Notes: a model not told the origin generated them from the letters alone. A stretch of 64,000 nucleotides of DNA from CAWAHD01 sp963781785 (GCA_963781785.1 CAWAHD010000005.1:1488001-1552000); one strand, 5' to 3'. Counted from the stretch's first letter, positions 1 through 10,274 are shown. Made by a program: numbers and translations.

Positions 1-1
1 T

Positions 2-97
2 GGCGTGGTGTCAATCGTGTTCCCGATCATTGCCGCGATCAAGGCGAATAACGGAGTGATCTGGAAATACCCCCTGTCGATCTCGTTCTTCAAGTAG
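2..97 (+). CDS. DUF4870-like membrane protein, C-terminal fragment
   Basis: Open from the window edge to a TAG stop at 95-97. The last 31 residues read as a short hydrophobic stretch (IVFPIIAAIKANNG) followed by WKYPLSISFFK. This matches the usual end of DUF4870 / Tic20-like small membrane proteins, where a final helix is followed by a 'G..W.YPL.I.F' tail. The start lies outside the window, so neither length nor topology can be judged. The role of the family is unknown. The call rests only on the tail motif. Confidence 0.6.
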   Translation, partial: GVVSIVFPIIAAIKANNGVIWKYPLSISFFK

Positions 98-207
98 CCG
101 GCGCCGGCGATTGACCTTCCCCGGCGGTTGGTTTGCCGTTAGGATCGTCGGGCTTGACAGATCGGTCAACAAAGCAGTGGGTTCGCGGACAAGGAGGTCT
201 CGAGCCG

Positions 208-3200
208 ATGTTCGTGGCACGCCGCTCCATTCGCGTCGCGGTCACCGCCCTAACAATGGCCGTTTTGATGGCTGCCGCCGGCTGGGGTGCCGACAAGGCA
301 TCCAGTCCGTCCGGCGTGCTGCGCGACGGTTTCGAGACCCCTCACCCAACCTGGTTGCGGGAATATACCGACGCCACCGTGAAACTCGTCGCTCAGGAAC
401 GGTCGCAACGCGCGGCCCATGAAGGCCGGCTGTCGGAACGATTTCAATTCGAGGCGGGGCCGGGCAGCCAGTTCTTCGTGAGTTACGCGACCCCCAAGAT
501 TCCTGTTTCCGACGATCTGAGGGCGAGCCTGTACGTCCGGTCGAGCCGGGCCGGGGTCCAGATCTTCGCGCGGATCGTCCTCCCGTCGGACGTTGACCCG
601 GAGACCAAGGCCCCGTCGTATGTGCTCGTTCCCGGCACGATCTTTGATCAGCCCGACCGGTGGCAACGGCTCGAGCTCCTGCACATGCTGCCGGTGATCG
701 AGCGGCAAGCGAGGGTTCTCCGCGTCAGGGCGCGGCGGCCGGTGCGCCTGGACGGGGCGTATCTCGAGCGCGTCGTCGTCAACCTGCTGGGCGGCCCGGG
801 CGAGTCGGAGGTGTTCCTGGACGAACTCGGAATCGAGCCCGTGCCCAGAGACATGGCGGCGGGCTGGAACAAGGCCGATCCTGAGCCGAAATCCGAGAAG
901 CCCGGACAGAAGGGCAGTGCCGTGGCCAGACGTGACGCGTCGGCAGCGAGCCGGATCCGCCTGGAGCGAAACCTGCTCGAAAAAAAGGGTGCCGACGGGG
1001 TGTATCACCCCTGGTTCCCCACGGCGATCGATGCCCCCGGGGCCAATCCGCTCGACCTGCGCCATGCTGGGTTTGACCTCCTGGTCGAGGACGGGAAAAC
1101 CGATCCCAAGCGGCTCGGTCCGGCGATCGCCGCCGGAGCTCTGCTCATGATGCGGTTGGACCCGGCCAGCGGTGCCGGCGGAATTCAGCGGTTGCTCGAA
1201 CAGATGAATTCGTACGCGCGGCGCGAGGCGGTCGCCTTCTGGCAGGTGGGCGATAACCTGGGGCAGAGCCGCCAGCTCAAGACCCGTCAGGAAGAGCTGG
1301 CGAAGATCCGCGAGGTGCTCTCGGCCGTGCGCAGCTCGACGAGGTCTCGCAATTGACGATCGGCAACGTCCTGGGAGAGATTCCGCTCTACTCGCGGGCA
1401 CCCACGGGGCTCGACATCCTGGGGATCGAGCCGCAGTTCTGGGGGACTACCCAGGACTTTCTGGAAAGCTATCGCTACATGACCCAGCGCCGGCTGCTCA
1501 CGGTGCGGTCCAACCTGGGCATTCCGTTCTGGGCGTGGATCCCGGCGTCGACTCCGCCCGAGGTCATGAGAAACATCTGGGGCGACGACCCGCCGCCATC
1601 GTGGGGAACACCGCCGGTTCAGCCCTCGCAGCTCCGGCTCATGACCTATCTCGCCCTGGCTGCGGGATTTCGCGGCCTGGTGTATAAGGGCGACGCGGAT
1701 TTGACGCGTCCCGGAGGTGCCGGCCGCGCCCTCTGCATCGAGATGTGTTTTCTCAATCTCGAGATCGACCTCTGCGAGCAGATCCTGGCACAGAACGAAG
1801 AGAAGATCCGGGACTACGACGTCTTCGATCCGGAGCCGCTGCCGGTCCCATCGAACGCGATCCAGCAGCCCTCGCGGCGGCCCAAGCCGGTCAAGGAGCT
1901 TTCGCCCCGTTTCGGGATGCTGGCGGCGGCTGTGCCGCTGCTGGCGCACAAGGGGGCCCTCTTGCTGGTGGGGGACTTTGCCCCGGGAGCCCAGTTTCAG
2001 CCCGGCCAGCTCGCCGCCGACGAGGTCACGATCACGCTGGCCCTCCCCGAAGGCGCGCAGGCGTTCGAGATCACGCCCGCGGAAGTCAAGGTCCTCGAGC
2101 GCGAGCGGGTCGCCGTCGGCACGCGAATCACGCTCAAGGAGTTCGACACGACCAGCTTGATTCTGTGCACGGGCGACCTGGCGCTGTTCGATCGAGTTCG
2201 CACGCAGGTCGAGGGCGTCCGGCACAAGACCGTCCCGCTGGCAATCGAGCAGGCGGAGATCCTGCTGCAAACGGTCACCGAGATCAACGGCCGCCTTGCC
2301 GCCGACGGGCATGAGTTCCGCAGCAAGCTGGATATCGAGCGCCGCCGCAAGGTCGGGATCGAGGGTGCCCCCCCGGACGTGCCCGACCTCCTGGCCGATT
2401 CGCAAAAGTCGATCGCCAGCGCCCGCGAGGCATGGGAACGGCAAGACTATGCGTCAGCGTGGGCCGAGGCCCGGCACGCGACTCGGCCCTTACGCATCAT
2501 CATGAACGGCCACTGGACGCAAGCCTCAATCGCTCTGGGCAGGGCCGTCAAGAACTTCTATCCCAAGCGGGCCGGCGAAGTCGAGGTCGACCCCGATGCG
2601 CTCATCAAACCAAAGAAGAAAAAATCGGACGAAATCGTCAAGTTCTCCAGGCGGGCGCCCTTGCTGGCGCCGACGACGGCGTGCCCGCCGGGCATCTCGT
2701 TCTTCACGTTGCCGGAGCACTATATCTGGCTCGACTGGATCAAGGGGATTCGGGGATATCGGTTCGGACCTAACCGTGTCCCGTCCGGCGATTTCGAAGA
2801 CGCGCAAGTCGTCAATCAGGCGGGCTGGATGGACGTGAGCTACAAGATCGACGGCTTGATCTCGAAAGTGTCCATCGTCCGCCGCGAGGAGCCGGTCCTC
2901 AAGCGACCCGCCCTCGACAAGCTCAAGGACGAAGACAAGATCCCCAGACCGATCGACGAGGAGAACCTCCAGTCCAAACGCGTGCTCAAGCTCGAGGTGA
3001 AGGCGCCGCCCGATGACCTCGACACGGTCGCACCCAGTTCCTCGATTTCCCGGTCGCCGCGGTGAGGACGCCGCCGATCCCCGTCGAAACCAACAATCTG
3101 ATCCGCATCTCCGTGCTGGCCAGACGAGTCTGGCCCAGCTCGCCGGGAGTCGGAGGGCTCATCGTGCGCGACTCGATCGGCGGCGAGGCATTCCAGTTCC

Positions 3201-3478
3201 GGACCAGCGGCCCGCTGGCGGAGTATCATCGCATCCTGTTGTTTCGCAAGGCGCCAGCCGACGGCACCTTCACGGTCACGCTCGGCCTCGCCGGCTACGG
3301 AGAGGCGTATTTCGACAACCTCCGCGTCGAAGTGATCGAAAACGACACGAGCGGCGCAGCACCGGACCTGGTCGAGAGGCGGCGAGATCGACCGTCCCCG
3401 GCGACGCCAAGAGCGCCCGACCCCACAACTCCCGCCACGATGTCCCGGTCCGCCAATTCCCGGCCGCAGCCGCGCTGA
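208..3478 (+). CDS. Large secreted protein of unknown function (TIM-barrel glycosidase-like middle), two frameshifts
   Basis: The ATG at 208 opens a Sec signal peptide (MFVARRSIRVAVTALTMA, cleaved near AAGWGA). The frame changes near 1340-1350 and again near 3025-3032. Each change equals one missing or two extra bases, and the protein sense resumes at once, giving about 1,085 residues. The N-terminal part (about residues 35-215) is rich in beta strands and looks like a carbohydrate-binding sandwich (DGFETP start, FLDELGIEP end). The middle (FWAWIPAST, LALAAGFRGLVYKGDADL) resembles TIM-barrel, glycosidase-like secreted proteins of planctomycetes. The C-terminus is another beta-rich module (YFDNLRVEVIE). 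No catalytic residues can be assigned. It stands alone, followed by a convergent MBL gene. An export and polysaccharide-related role is an inference. Confidence 0.6.
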
Positions 3479-3550
3479 TCGCGCGTTGTGGGGCTGCAAA
3501 GAAATGGACCTCGCGCGACCGTAACCGACGTATCTCGACCATCGTAAGAA

Positions 3551-4705
3551 TCAGTTCTGCCCCCGATCGCCCGTCCTGATCGCAGTCGCGGATCCGACTT
3601 GGGTGAGGCGCTCGCGACACATTGGATGCCCGCCTGCGAGCTTTTGGAGATCGTCAACCCGCTGTTGATGATTCGCGATTCTCTTGATGGCAACGAAACC
3701 CTCACCAAACTCCGCCACGATCGTCCCGGCGCAGGCGATTCCACCACGATTGCGATGCCCTCTTCCCTGGCTGGGAGCGCCGGAGTTCGATGGAAAGAGG
3801 GGACGAAGCACCGCCGGCCGGATTTGCTCGAGTGACTGACTATCACAACAACGCTCGGTAATTTGCGTGCAAAGCACGACGGGGCGATCGATGCTTTTTG
3901 CAGTCCCTCGACGTAGGGCGTCGACGACCTCCTGTCTCGGATGTCCGTAGGTGTTATTTGTTCCCACTGAGATGACGGCGTAGTCCGTCTGGATCGCATG
4001 CCTGTACAGCCACTCGAGTTCCCGCTTCGCAGTCAGCGACGGGGCAGGGTCGGCGCTGCCCTTCCGCGGACGTGGTGTTTGATCAAACGCGATCACACCG
4101 CCATGGTGCGGAACCGCGAGGATGTCACAGCGGATGGGCCGCCCCTTGAGTCGTTCATGAATCTGACGCCACGCGACGATCGTGGCGTCACCTGGAAACA
4201 GGCATACGCGATGCCCGCAGAACAGAGCAATGACGCCGCTCGTGGCATTCGGCCGTTTAGCACGTCGAGCACGATAGTTATCCATCCATTCGGGGTAGAG
4301 GATTTCCAGCGTCGTTCCGGATCTGGAATCACCGAAGAGGATATGAGGATCGTGGCTGCGCTCCAGGCGACGAATCCGAATCTCCCGCTCGGCAAGGAGC
4401 TTCTCGGACAATGCGAACAGCCCGATACGATCAAACGGCCGGTCCTCAAGGAAATAGAGGTCCTTCACCCGCCCCCGGAAATTGAGGAGGATGTCGACGG
4501 CCCCGGACTGGTGATCCCTATCGTTGTGGGAGATGACGAGCGCTTCGATCGCCGTGACGTATCGGTTTAGGAACTGGAGCGGCGCGCGCGATGAGGCACC
4601 GCAGTCGATGACGACAGCGCAGCCGTCGCCCAGGTAGATAATATTGCTGGTACCTTGTCCGACATCCAAAAAGTGACAGACGCAGGAAATCGCTTGCGTG
4701 CTCAT
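3551..4705 (-). CDS. ComEC/Rec2-like MBL-fold hydrolase (soluble)
   Basis: A 384-residue soluble protein. The N-terminus LDVGQGTSNIIYLGD and the motif SHNDRDHQSG (residues about 59-68) match the metal-binding HxDxDH form typical of the ComEC/Rec2 beta-lactamase-fold branch. Later metal-site elements are FPGDAT and VPHHGG. The ComEC membrane channel is absent, so this is a stand-alone MBL domain, probably acting on a nucleic-acid or nucleotide phosphoester. The last 110 residues are of low recognisability. The ATG overlaps the stop of the upstream gene (ATGA at 4702-4705), which indicates translational coupling to the unknown gene 4702-5416 and, through it, to the DUF4912 gene. The substrate is unknown. 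Confidence 0.75.
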   Translation of the reverse strand: MSTQAISCVCHFLDVGQGTSNIIYLGDGCAVVIDCGASSRAPLQFLNRYVTAIEALVISHNDRDHQSGAVDILLNFRGRVKDLYFLEDRPFDRIGLFALSEKLLAEREIRIRRLERSHDPHILFGDSRSGTTLEILYPEWMDNYRARRAKRPNATSGVIALFCGHRVCLFPGDATIVAWRQIHERLKGRPIRCDILAVPHHGGVIAFDQTPRPRKGSADPAPSLTAKRELEWLYRHAIQTDYAVISVGTNNTYGHPRQEVVDALRRGTAKSIDRPVVLCTQITERCCDSQSLEQIRPAVLRPLFPSNSGAPSQGRGHRNRGGIACAGTIVAEFGEGFVAIKRIANHQQRVDDLQKLAGGHPMCRERLTQVGSATAIRTGDRGQN

Positions 4706-5416
4706 TCCGCTGTCCAGTCCCTCGGCGACTTCGGCAGCGTGGATGTGGTCGGCAACGACTCCCAGAATCTCTCGAGACGTCCGCGAGACATCCTGTCTAA
4801 CGGCTCGGTCGCGACGACATTCAGTATTCGACGAACGTGCCAGGTGGCAGGATCTCGCTCCACGAGCGCCTCAAACCACTGGCCGAGCGCGAATCCAGCG
4901 AACTCCGCCGGGACTACGGCAGGACTGATGGGCTCTGTACTCCCGTCGATCCACAGGACTTCACTCGGACAGTGCCGGACCTTCGACACCTTTCCCAACT
5001 GACGGAAAACCACGGGTTTCTGCCGGCTGTACGCGTCGACGTCGATGGCCTGCTCCAGCACCGCCCAGCGGGCGGTTTCGCTCGGCGTCATCTCGAACGG
5101 CATTTTCTTGTAAAGGTGCTGAAAGGCGCTATGGACTTGTTCGATCCAATCCGCCTCTGCGACGGGGTGCTCTCACCTCGACCGATAAAGAGTGGCTCGA
5201 AGTATTCCACGACAAATTCGACGTGCTCCGGCAAACTGGTCCTGTAGGATGCGCGGCAAAGTGTTCGAAGCTTGTATACCGTGTCGCCAGATGCCAATTC
5301 CTTGATCGTGTGAGACTCCTCTCCGCGCAGCGGCTCCTCTTGGATCAGCTTCTGGAGGGATCGTTCCGGGCCGGCAGGTTGTGCACGCGATACCCGTTCC
5401 GCCTCTGAGAGGTCAT
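4702..5416 (-). CDS. Unknown protein coupled to DUF4912 and MBL genes, two frameshifts
   Basis: I do not recognise the family. The proposed ATG at 5416 overlaps the upstream DUF4912 stop as ATGA, and its own stop overlaps the MBL start the same way. The frame must change near 5345 (a missing C in the CCCTCCAGAAG context joins the start to QKLIQEEP) and near 5170 (joining EYFEPLFIGRGE to PVAEADWIEQ). The result is about 237 residues, acidic, soluble, with no signal peptide and aromatic-rich stretches such as FALGQWFEALVERDP. Without the frame corrections only the last 133 residues (from 5103) are continuous. Overlap on both sides suggests it works with the MBL enzyme. It could be a substrate adaptor or an inhibitor. 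Confidence 0.5.
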
Positions 5417-6987
5417 TCTCCCCTGCGCTCGCGAGCTCGTTTTCCTCTCGAGTCGAACGGCTCGAGCTCTTTCGTGTAGCGCTCGATGGCGAGTACAATG
5501 GTCCGTTCCTCGACGCCATCGGCACTCACGGCCACGGCCGGGATGATCTGCCGCGAATCAGGCACGGTAAACCGAACGGTGAACGTCCCGTCTGATCGGA
5601 GCCCAACCGGCTCGCCCTGGAGGGCGACCGTCGCGTCCGGCTCGGTGCTGCCGTAGACAATCAACGCGGCGTCAATCGCGAAGTGGAACGCACGAGGGAG
5701 CGTGGAAATGGACCCGGTCCGCGTTGGGCTCATCGCCAGTTCGACGTGCGACCGTCTGAATCGTTCCTCAAACAGATCGCGCAGGTCGCCCGAGCGGGCC
5801 CTCCCGCTGATGTGCTCCGGAATGGCAAATCGCCCAGAGCCGGCAGATTGCCCGCGACACTTGTCCGGCCTTTCGCCCCTCGTCCTCATCGGCGTGGATC
5901 AACGGCTCGAGTTCTTTCGTGTTGCGCTCGATGGCGAGTACGATGGTCCGTTCCTCGACGCCATCGGCACTCACGGCCACGGCCGGGATGATCTGCCGTG
6001 AATCGGGCAAAGAAAACCGAATGGTGAATGTTCCGTCCGGTCGGAGCACAACGGGCTCGCCCTGAAGGGTGACCCTCGCGTTTGGCTCAGTGCAGCCATA
6101 GACGATCAACTCGGCGTCGATAGCGAAGTGGAACGTACGACCGACTGGAGAAAGTGACTCCATGGCCGATGGACTCATCAACCCGGCAGGCCCCTTACCT
6201 CCCAACCGTTCCGCAAACCGACCGCGCTGGTGTGACGAGGGAATCTTGGTGTTGGTGCTCGGGTTGCGCGGAGCGTCGGTCATTCGCTCGACCCTTGTCT
6301 CGATATCGACCAATGTCTCGATATCGACCAATAGCCCATCTAAGCAATCTGATTCGCCGGAACGCGGCGTGATCGCAACATTGGAGCGAGCCAGAACGTA
6401 AAACTTTCCCGTGCGCGAAACGTAACCGATGTCGACCCGGTAGGAACGGGGCGGCTCCAGGACGTCAATGTGCCAGTGATTGACACCGCCGTGAATCAGG
6501 ATGTCGCGAATGTGCCGTTCCGCGGACGACGTCGTATCCTCGCTGGAAACATCCATCACCCGCAGGATCGGACGAGCCTCGTGCCACTCCTGGCCCAGAG
6601 CGGCACGCACCCGCGAGAGCGTCGCTCGACTGAGCTCCCAGTAAGCGTGCAGCCAGTACGAGTCGCGCGTCAAAACAACAATGCGGTCCTGGTGGCGGGC
6701 ATGGTCCAAGGTCTGTGCCGCGGTGGCCGGCACCAGCCGCTTGATCGCCGGCGGCTCTGCACTCGAAACACGCGGAGGCGACGCCACCCTGCTTGCTCGC
6801 TTGCGACGCGGCGGCACAGGTTTCGGGGCGCGCTTCTTTTTATGGCTGCTCATCGGTGTCAAACGCGCGGCGCCAGCGCCCGGATCAATTGATCCTTCCG
6901 CATCGCCTTCCACCCCGCGATCCCTCGGTCTTTGGCCATCTGTGCCAATTCCTGCCTGGTCATGTTTTCAAGCAGTGTTTCAGTCAC
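5413..6987 (-). CDS. Rho_N-like plus DUF4912 protein with duplicated C-terminal module
   Basis: A GTG at 6987 opens a 42-residue segment (TRQELAQMAKDRGIAGW then KAMRKDQLIRAL) that is a Rho N-terminal/SAP-like fold. A frame change near 6865-6880 then joins a basic linker (SHKKKRAPKPVPPRRK) and the DUF4912 core (VLTRDSYWLHAYWELSR, residues about 75-200). If the break is real, the DUF4912 protein starts at the ATG at 6853. The C-terminus holds two copies of a roughly 79-residue beta module (FHFAIDAxLIVYG to IVLAIERxTKELEP), with a second frame change near 5845 between them. Planctomycetes and cyanobacteria commonly carry Rho_N next to or fused with DUF4912, but the biochemical role is unknown. 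It is the first gene of an ATGA-coupled trio with the unknown and MBL genes. Confidence 0.7.
5458..5694. repeat. Direct repeat copy A (237 bp) inside the DUF4912 gene
   Basis: This segment matches 5903-6139 over its whole length with scattered substitutions, many at third codon positions. Both copies are in coding phase with the same module. This is an intragenic duplication, 445 bp apart, and not a mobile element. Confidence 0.85.
5903..6139. repeat. Direct repeat copy B (237 bp) inside the DUF4912 gene
   Basis: Partner of the copy at 5458-5694. The long identical run covering ACGATGGTCCGTTCCTCG and onward is shared, while flanking linkers differ. Confidence 0.85.
6297..6332. repeat. Perfect 18-bp tandem duplication (2 copies)
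   Basis: Units 6297-6314 and 6315-6332 are identical (GTCTCGATATCGACCAAT). On the minus strand they add six residues in frame (LVDIET LVDIET) to the DUF4912 protein. The unit contains the palindrome CGATATCG. Confidence 0.95.
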
Positions 6988-7271
6988 AGCGAACGAACCC
7001 CGCCTCGGTTGATTTTCTCGAGCCGCTGTCCTCGACTACCGATTGACGGCACTCAACGGCCTTTCGTGATCGTCGCATCGAGCGCGCCCATTCCCAGCGG
7101 TCCACGCATACTCCTAATATACATCGAGCGCACTAAAATCGCGACGAAACTATTCGCGCGGCCGTTTTGCAGGCCAGTTCCGGTTATTCTCTGCAATCTC
7201 TTCAGGCCAGAAGACTTGCAAGGCCATTCGACCGGATATTACGGGGCTTTCCCGTGTGTGGATCACGCCGT

Positions 7272-8336
7272 TCAGTCGCCCACAACGAGCACGACGAACG
7301 ACCCCGGCACGATGTTGCGCCTCCGTCCCGCTGCTTTAAGGGCGGGGGCCGGCTTGGTCTCTGACTTCGCGGCGGCGGCGGCCGGCGCATAGGTCGCAGC
7401 CGAAAGGTAGATTCGATGCGTTTTCGGGTCGAGAGCCATCGTCCGGGCACTCTGCTGCGTGGGGACCGTTCCCACAACCTCAAAGCGGCCTGGATCGTGC
7501 TCGCGAACCACGGTCAAGGTCCCGTCACCGCCGTTGGAGCTGAACGCCAGTCCTCGCTCGGCGTCGAACGCACAGCCATCGGACCCTCGGCCGATCGGCA
7601 GCGTGGCGATGATCTTTCCCGTATCGGCGTCGAGCACAACCATCGTCTGACTTGAGCTGCACACGCTGAACAGCCGCCGATGGTCGCGGTCCAGTGCCAG
7701 GCCAGTCGGCCGGGTACCCGGCGCGAGCGACCATCGATTGAGGACGCGGAGCGAGCGAGCGTTGAATTCCACGACCTGGTTCTTGTCCATGAGGTTCACG
7801 AAGACGTGACCGCGTCCATCCGACACGGCCGCCTCGGGAACTCCGTCGAGCGCGACGGTACCCGCCACGCTCATTGCCGAGGGGTCGACGGCCGTGGCAT
7901 TCCTGCTGCCGTGGTTGAAGGTGAATACGCGGTGGCTCTGCGGATCGAACATGATGGCGTCGGGCCGGCCTCCCACCTTGACCAGGCCGGCGGCTTTGAA
8001 CGTCTTCAAGTCAAACGCAGTCACCGTGTTATCGCCGCCGTTGGAGGTGAAGCCGCGGCCGAGGTCCTGGACCAAGGCAACCCCATGGACGCCGGACAGG
8101 TCCGCCAGTTCACCAATCACCTTTTCCGCTTCGGTGTCCACGACCACGATGCGGTCGCCGCGCGAGACATAGAGACGCTTCGCGCCGGCATCGACCGCAA
8201 GGTAGTCCCAACCCCCCTCGCCGCCGATCGCGATCTTGTGGACCTTCATGGCAGGAGCCGGAGCGGTCTGGGCCCCGACCTCTGCCGCGATCAAGACCGG
8301 CAAGACGATTGACAAAACCGGTGTGTACCGTTTCAT
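7272..8336 (-). CDS. YncE-like beta-propeller protein, exported
   Basis: The ATG at 8336 is preceded by GGGAG about 8 nt upstream and begins a Sec signal peptide (MKRYTPVLSIVLPVLIAAEVGAQ). About 330 residues of repeated YVTN/NHL-type blades follow, each shaped like 'RLYVSRGDRIVVVD', 'GRGFTSNGGDNTVTAFD', 'GLAFSSNGGDGTLTVV'. Proteins of this kind (YncE/PQQ-like surface antigens) are periplasmic or surface seven-bladed propellers with binding roles. No catalytic motif is seen. The C-terminal 30 residues are Ala/Lys rich and may be disordered. The gene is monocistronic, with an AT-rich upstream region. Confidence 0.8.
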   Translation of the reverse strand: MKRYTPVLSIVLPVLIAAEVGAQTAPAPAMKVHKIAIGGEGGWDYLAVDAGAKRLYVSRGDRIVVVDTEAEKVIGELADLSGVHGVALVQDLGRGFTSNGGDNTVTAFDLKTFKAAGLVKVGGRPDAIMFDPQSHRVFTFNHGSRNATAVDPSAMSVAGTVALDGVPEAAVSDGRGHVFVNLMDKNQVVEFNARSLRVLNRWSLAPGTRPTGLALDRDHRRLFSVCSSSQTMVVLDADTGKIIATLPIGRGSDGCAFDAERGLAFSSNGGDGTLTVVREHDPGRFEVVGTVPTQQSARTMALDPKTHRIYLSAATYAPAAAAAKSETKPAPALKAAGRRRNIVPGSFVVLVVGD

Positions 8337-8769
8337 CGAAGTGACTCCCTGGTCAATTGAGACGGGCGAGCGAGCGAGCGACTCCTTGCGTCCAGACGTC
8401 ACGCGAATCCGTGCCGCGAGCGATTCACCCGCCGGTTCCGGCCAGAGAAATTCAGAGCGGCCGAATTGCCTCAGTGACGAGCCACTGCACACTCTACCGG
8501 AATCCAGGGCCGAAGACAGGCCCGTGATGCTATTATTAATGATAATGAACCAAATCGATCGCGATATTGCATGGGATATTCAACTTTTTGTAATAACTAT
8601 TATATATTTTATATATAATTATTTGTGTTGCTCTGATCCGCGGGTCGATTGCACGGGACGGCCGGTGCTTCACGACGGCAGCCGTTGCCAGGGGCGCGCG
8701 GAACCGGCGGATGGCTTCGCAAGCTAGCCACCCGCCGGACAGGTTGGCAAAGGGCAGCGAAAACGCCGC
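8337..8769. other. Intergenic region with AT-rich core (8525-8635)
   Basis: No credible gene on either strand. About 110 bp around 8525-8635 are strongly AT-rich (runs such as TATATATTTTATATATAATT) inside GC-rich DNA. It probably holds the promoter of the propeller gene. No clear operator was identified. Confidence 0.5.
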
Positions 8770-8979
8770 TCAGCGTGCCGATGCGCTCGACCGCTCGAAC
8801 TGCGCGACCTGGCGCTCGGCCTCTTCCCGCGCAACGCCGTAGCACTTCTGGATGGCCCCAACAAGCTGGTCTCGCTTGCCGGCGATCACGTCGAGCTCGT
8901 CGTCGGTCAGCTTGCCCCACGCTTCCTTCACCTTGCCCTTCACTTGCTTCCAGTCGCCTTTTACCGTGTCCCAATTCAT
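8770..8979 (-). CDS. CsbD family stress-response protein
   Basis: 69 residues starting at the ATG at 8979, with AAGGAG 7-8 nt upstream. The N-terminus MNWDTVKGDWKQVKGKVKE and the following WGKLTDDELDVIAGKRDQLVG are the two CsbD hallmark segments. These are small, charged helical proteins that are general-stress induced in many bacteria (sigmaB regulon in Bacillus) but of unknown molecular function. A second, longer CsbD protein lies at 12277-12729, so this locus carries two paralogues among other stress and envelope genes. Confidence 0.9.
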   Translation of the reverse strand: MNWDTVKGDWKQVKGKVKEAWGKLTDDELDVIAGKRDQLVGAIQKCYGVAREEAERQVAQFERSSASAR

Positions 8980-9108
8980 CGGTTGCTCCTTACTTGAGTG
9001 AGAGAACGAGAAATCTCGCCCGCCGCGAGAGCGACGGGAAGTCGTCACAAGGCACGCGGATCCGTTGTCGAGTCGCAGTCGAGCTGGAGAGCCCGGCAAC
9101 GGACCCCG

Positions 9109-9279
9109 TCAGACGACCGGCGTACGCGTCCGGCCGAACAACAGGGAGATCACGAACAGGATCAGGAACAGGACAAACAGAACCTTGGCGAAGCCGGCGG
9201 CCATGCCGGCGATTCCCAGGAAACCGAATACCCCGGCCAGAATCGCCACGACCAGGAATACGATCGCCCAGTGCAACAT
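9109..9279 (-). CDS. DUF1328 small membrane protein
   Basis: 56 residues, start ATG at 9279 with GGGGA about 8 nt upstream. It is almost wholly hydrophobic with two predicted helices (MLHWAIVFLVVAILAG and AAGFAKVLFVLFLILFVISLLFG) and a short basic tail. The length, the LHWAI start and the GFLGIAG loop are typical of DUF1328 (YtjA-like), a family often adjacent to CsbD genes and expressed under envelope stress. Its function is unknown. Confidence 0.9.
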   Translation of the reverse strand: MLHWAIVFLVVAILAGVFGFLGIAGMAAGFAKVLFVLFLILFVISLLFGRTRTPVV

Positions 9280-9385
9280 CGGATTGTCCCCTTTTTTGGT
9301 ATTTCGAGCGAGGGCGGAGGCACGCACCCCCGCCCGATCGATTCACTCGCTTTCACACAAGAGCAAATGACATGCCTTGGTCAGT

Positions 9386-9583
9386 TCACCACGGCTTGAG
9401 CTTCCACCCCAGCGCGAAGCCGATTCCGAACGACCAGAGCGCAAATTGAAGCGGCTTGGCTCGCGCGTAGCCTTCCACGCAGTCCACGACCGAATGGATC
9501 GTCGACTCGGCCCAGTTGACCTTGTCGGACCGGCTGTACTGAAGCATGTCCTTGGGATACTGCACGTCATACGAGGTTGACAT
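9386..9583 (-). CDS. Small hypothetical protein with C-terminal membrane anchor
   Basis: 65 residues. The ATG at 9583 has a strong GGAGGG Shine-Dalgarno 6 nt upstream, which fixes the start. The N-terminal half is polar (DVQYPKDMLQYSRSDKVNW). The C-terminal third (LQFALWSFGIGFALGWKLKPW) is one hydrophobic helix with small-residue spacing, like the glycine-zipper anchors of DUF883/YqjD proteins. The neighbourhood (CsbD, DUF1328, DUF883-like genes) supports a stress and envelope role. I do not recognise a named family. Confidence 0.7.
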   Translation of the reverse strand: MSTSYDVQYPKDMLQYSRSDKVNWAESTIHSVVDCVEGYARAKPLQFALWSFGIGFALGWKLKPW

Positions 9584-9823
9584 GGGTTGCCCTCCGGCAG
9601 ACTTCCACTCGAATCACGCTCGGGTCGCTCCCACAGTGGGAGCCGATCGGTTCTCCATGACCGAGCCACCGTACTCCAAACCGCAAACGCGGTGCCGGAT
9701 TCCAGGACGCTCCGGTACAATCGTCTGCCAGGAACGCGCTTTGGCATGAACGGTGCGGAAAGGAATCATCGTTAGCCACAACTCGCAGAAGAACCGTGGG
9801 TCCTGGCGCGTACCGGAGATATC

Positions 9824-10274
9824 ATGATGAAGAGTCCTCGGGAATCGGTGAATTACGACGAAATCACCGCGGCCGACGTGATGACGCCCTCGCCGCGGAC
9901 GTGCTCGGTATTCAGCACCGTCCTCGAGGCGGTGATGATTTTTCGGGATCTGGACTGTGGTGCAGTCCCGATCCTTGCGGAGGGAAAACCCGTCGCCATT
10001 CTGACCGATCGCGACGTTGCGCTGGCGCTCGCCGAGCACCCCGACGTGGTCGGGCGGCCGGTGTCGGAGATCATGCTGCCCGGCGTTGTGGCGGTGCCTC
10101 CCGGCGCCAGTCTGGGCGAAGTGTGCAGAGCGCTGCGGGAACAGAGCGTGCGGCGGCTGCTGGTCGTCGATTCAGCGTCGACCGTGACGGGGATCATCGG
10201 CTGGGCCGATATTGCGCGTGCTGTCGGATCGCCGCATGGGGCAGATCGTCAAGGACGTGATTGCCTCGGCCTGA
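9824..10274 (+). CDS. CBS-domain pair protein, frameshift near the C-terminus
   Basis: A protein of about 149 residues. The ATG at 9824 (or 9827) follows CGGAGA. Two CBS motifs fill it: residues about 14-70 (TAADVMTPSPRTCS to VAILTDRDVALAL) and about 80-140 (VSEIMLPGVVAVPPG to VTGIIGWADIARAV). One extra base near 10230 disrupts the end. In the next frame the sequence DRRMGQIVKDVIASA and a TGA at 10272 give a natural finish. Stand-alone CBS pairs bind adenine nucleotides and act as energy or stress sensors. The partner protein is not evident. It is transcribed away from the flanking minus-strand genes. Confidence 0.85.
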
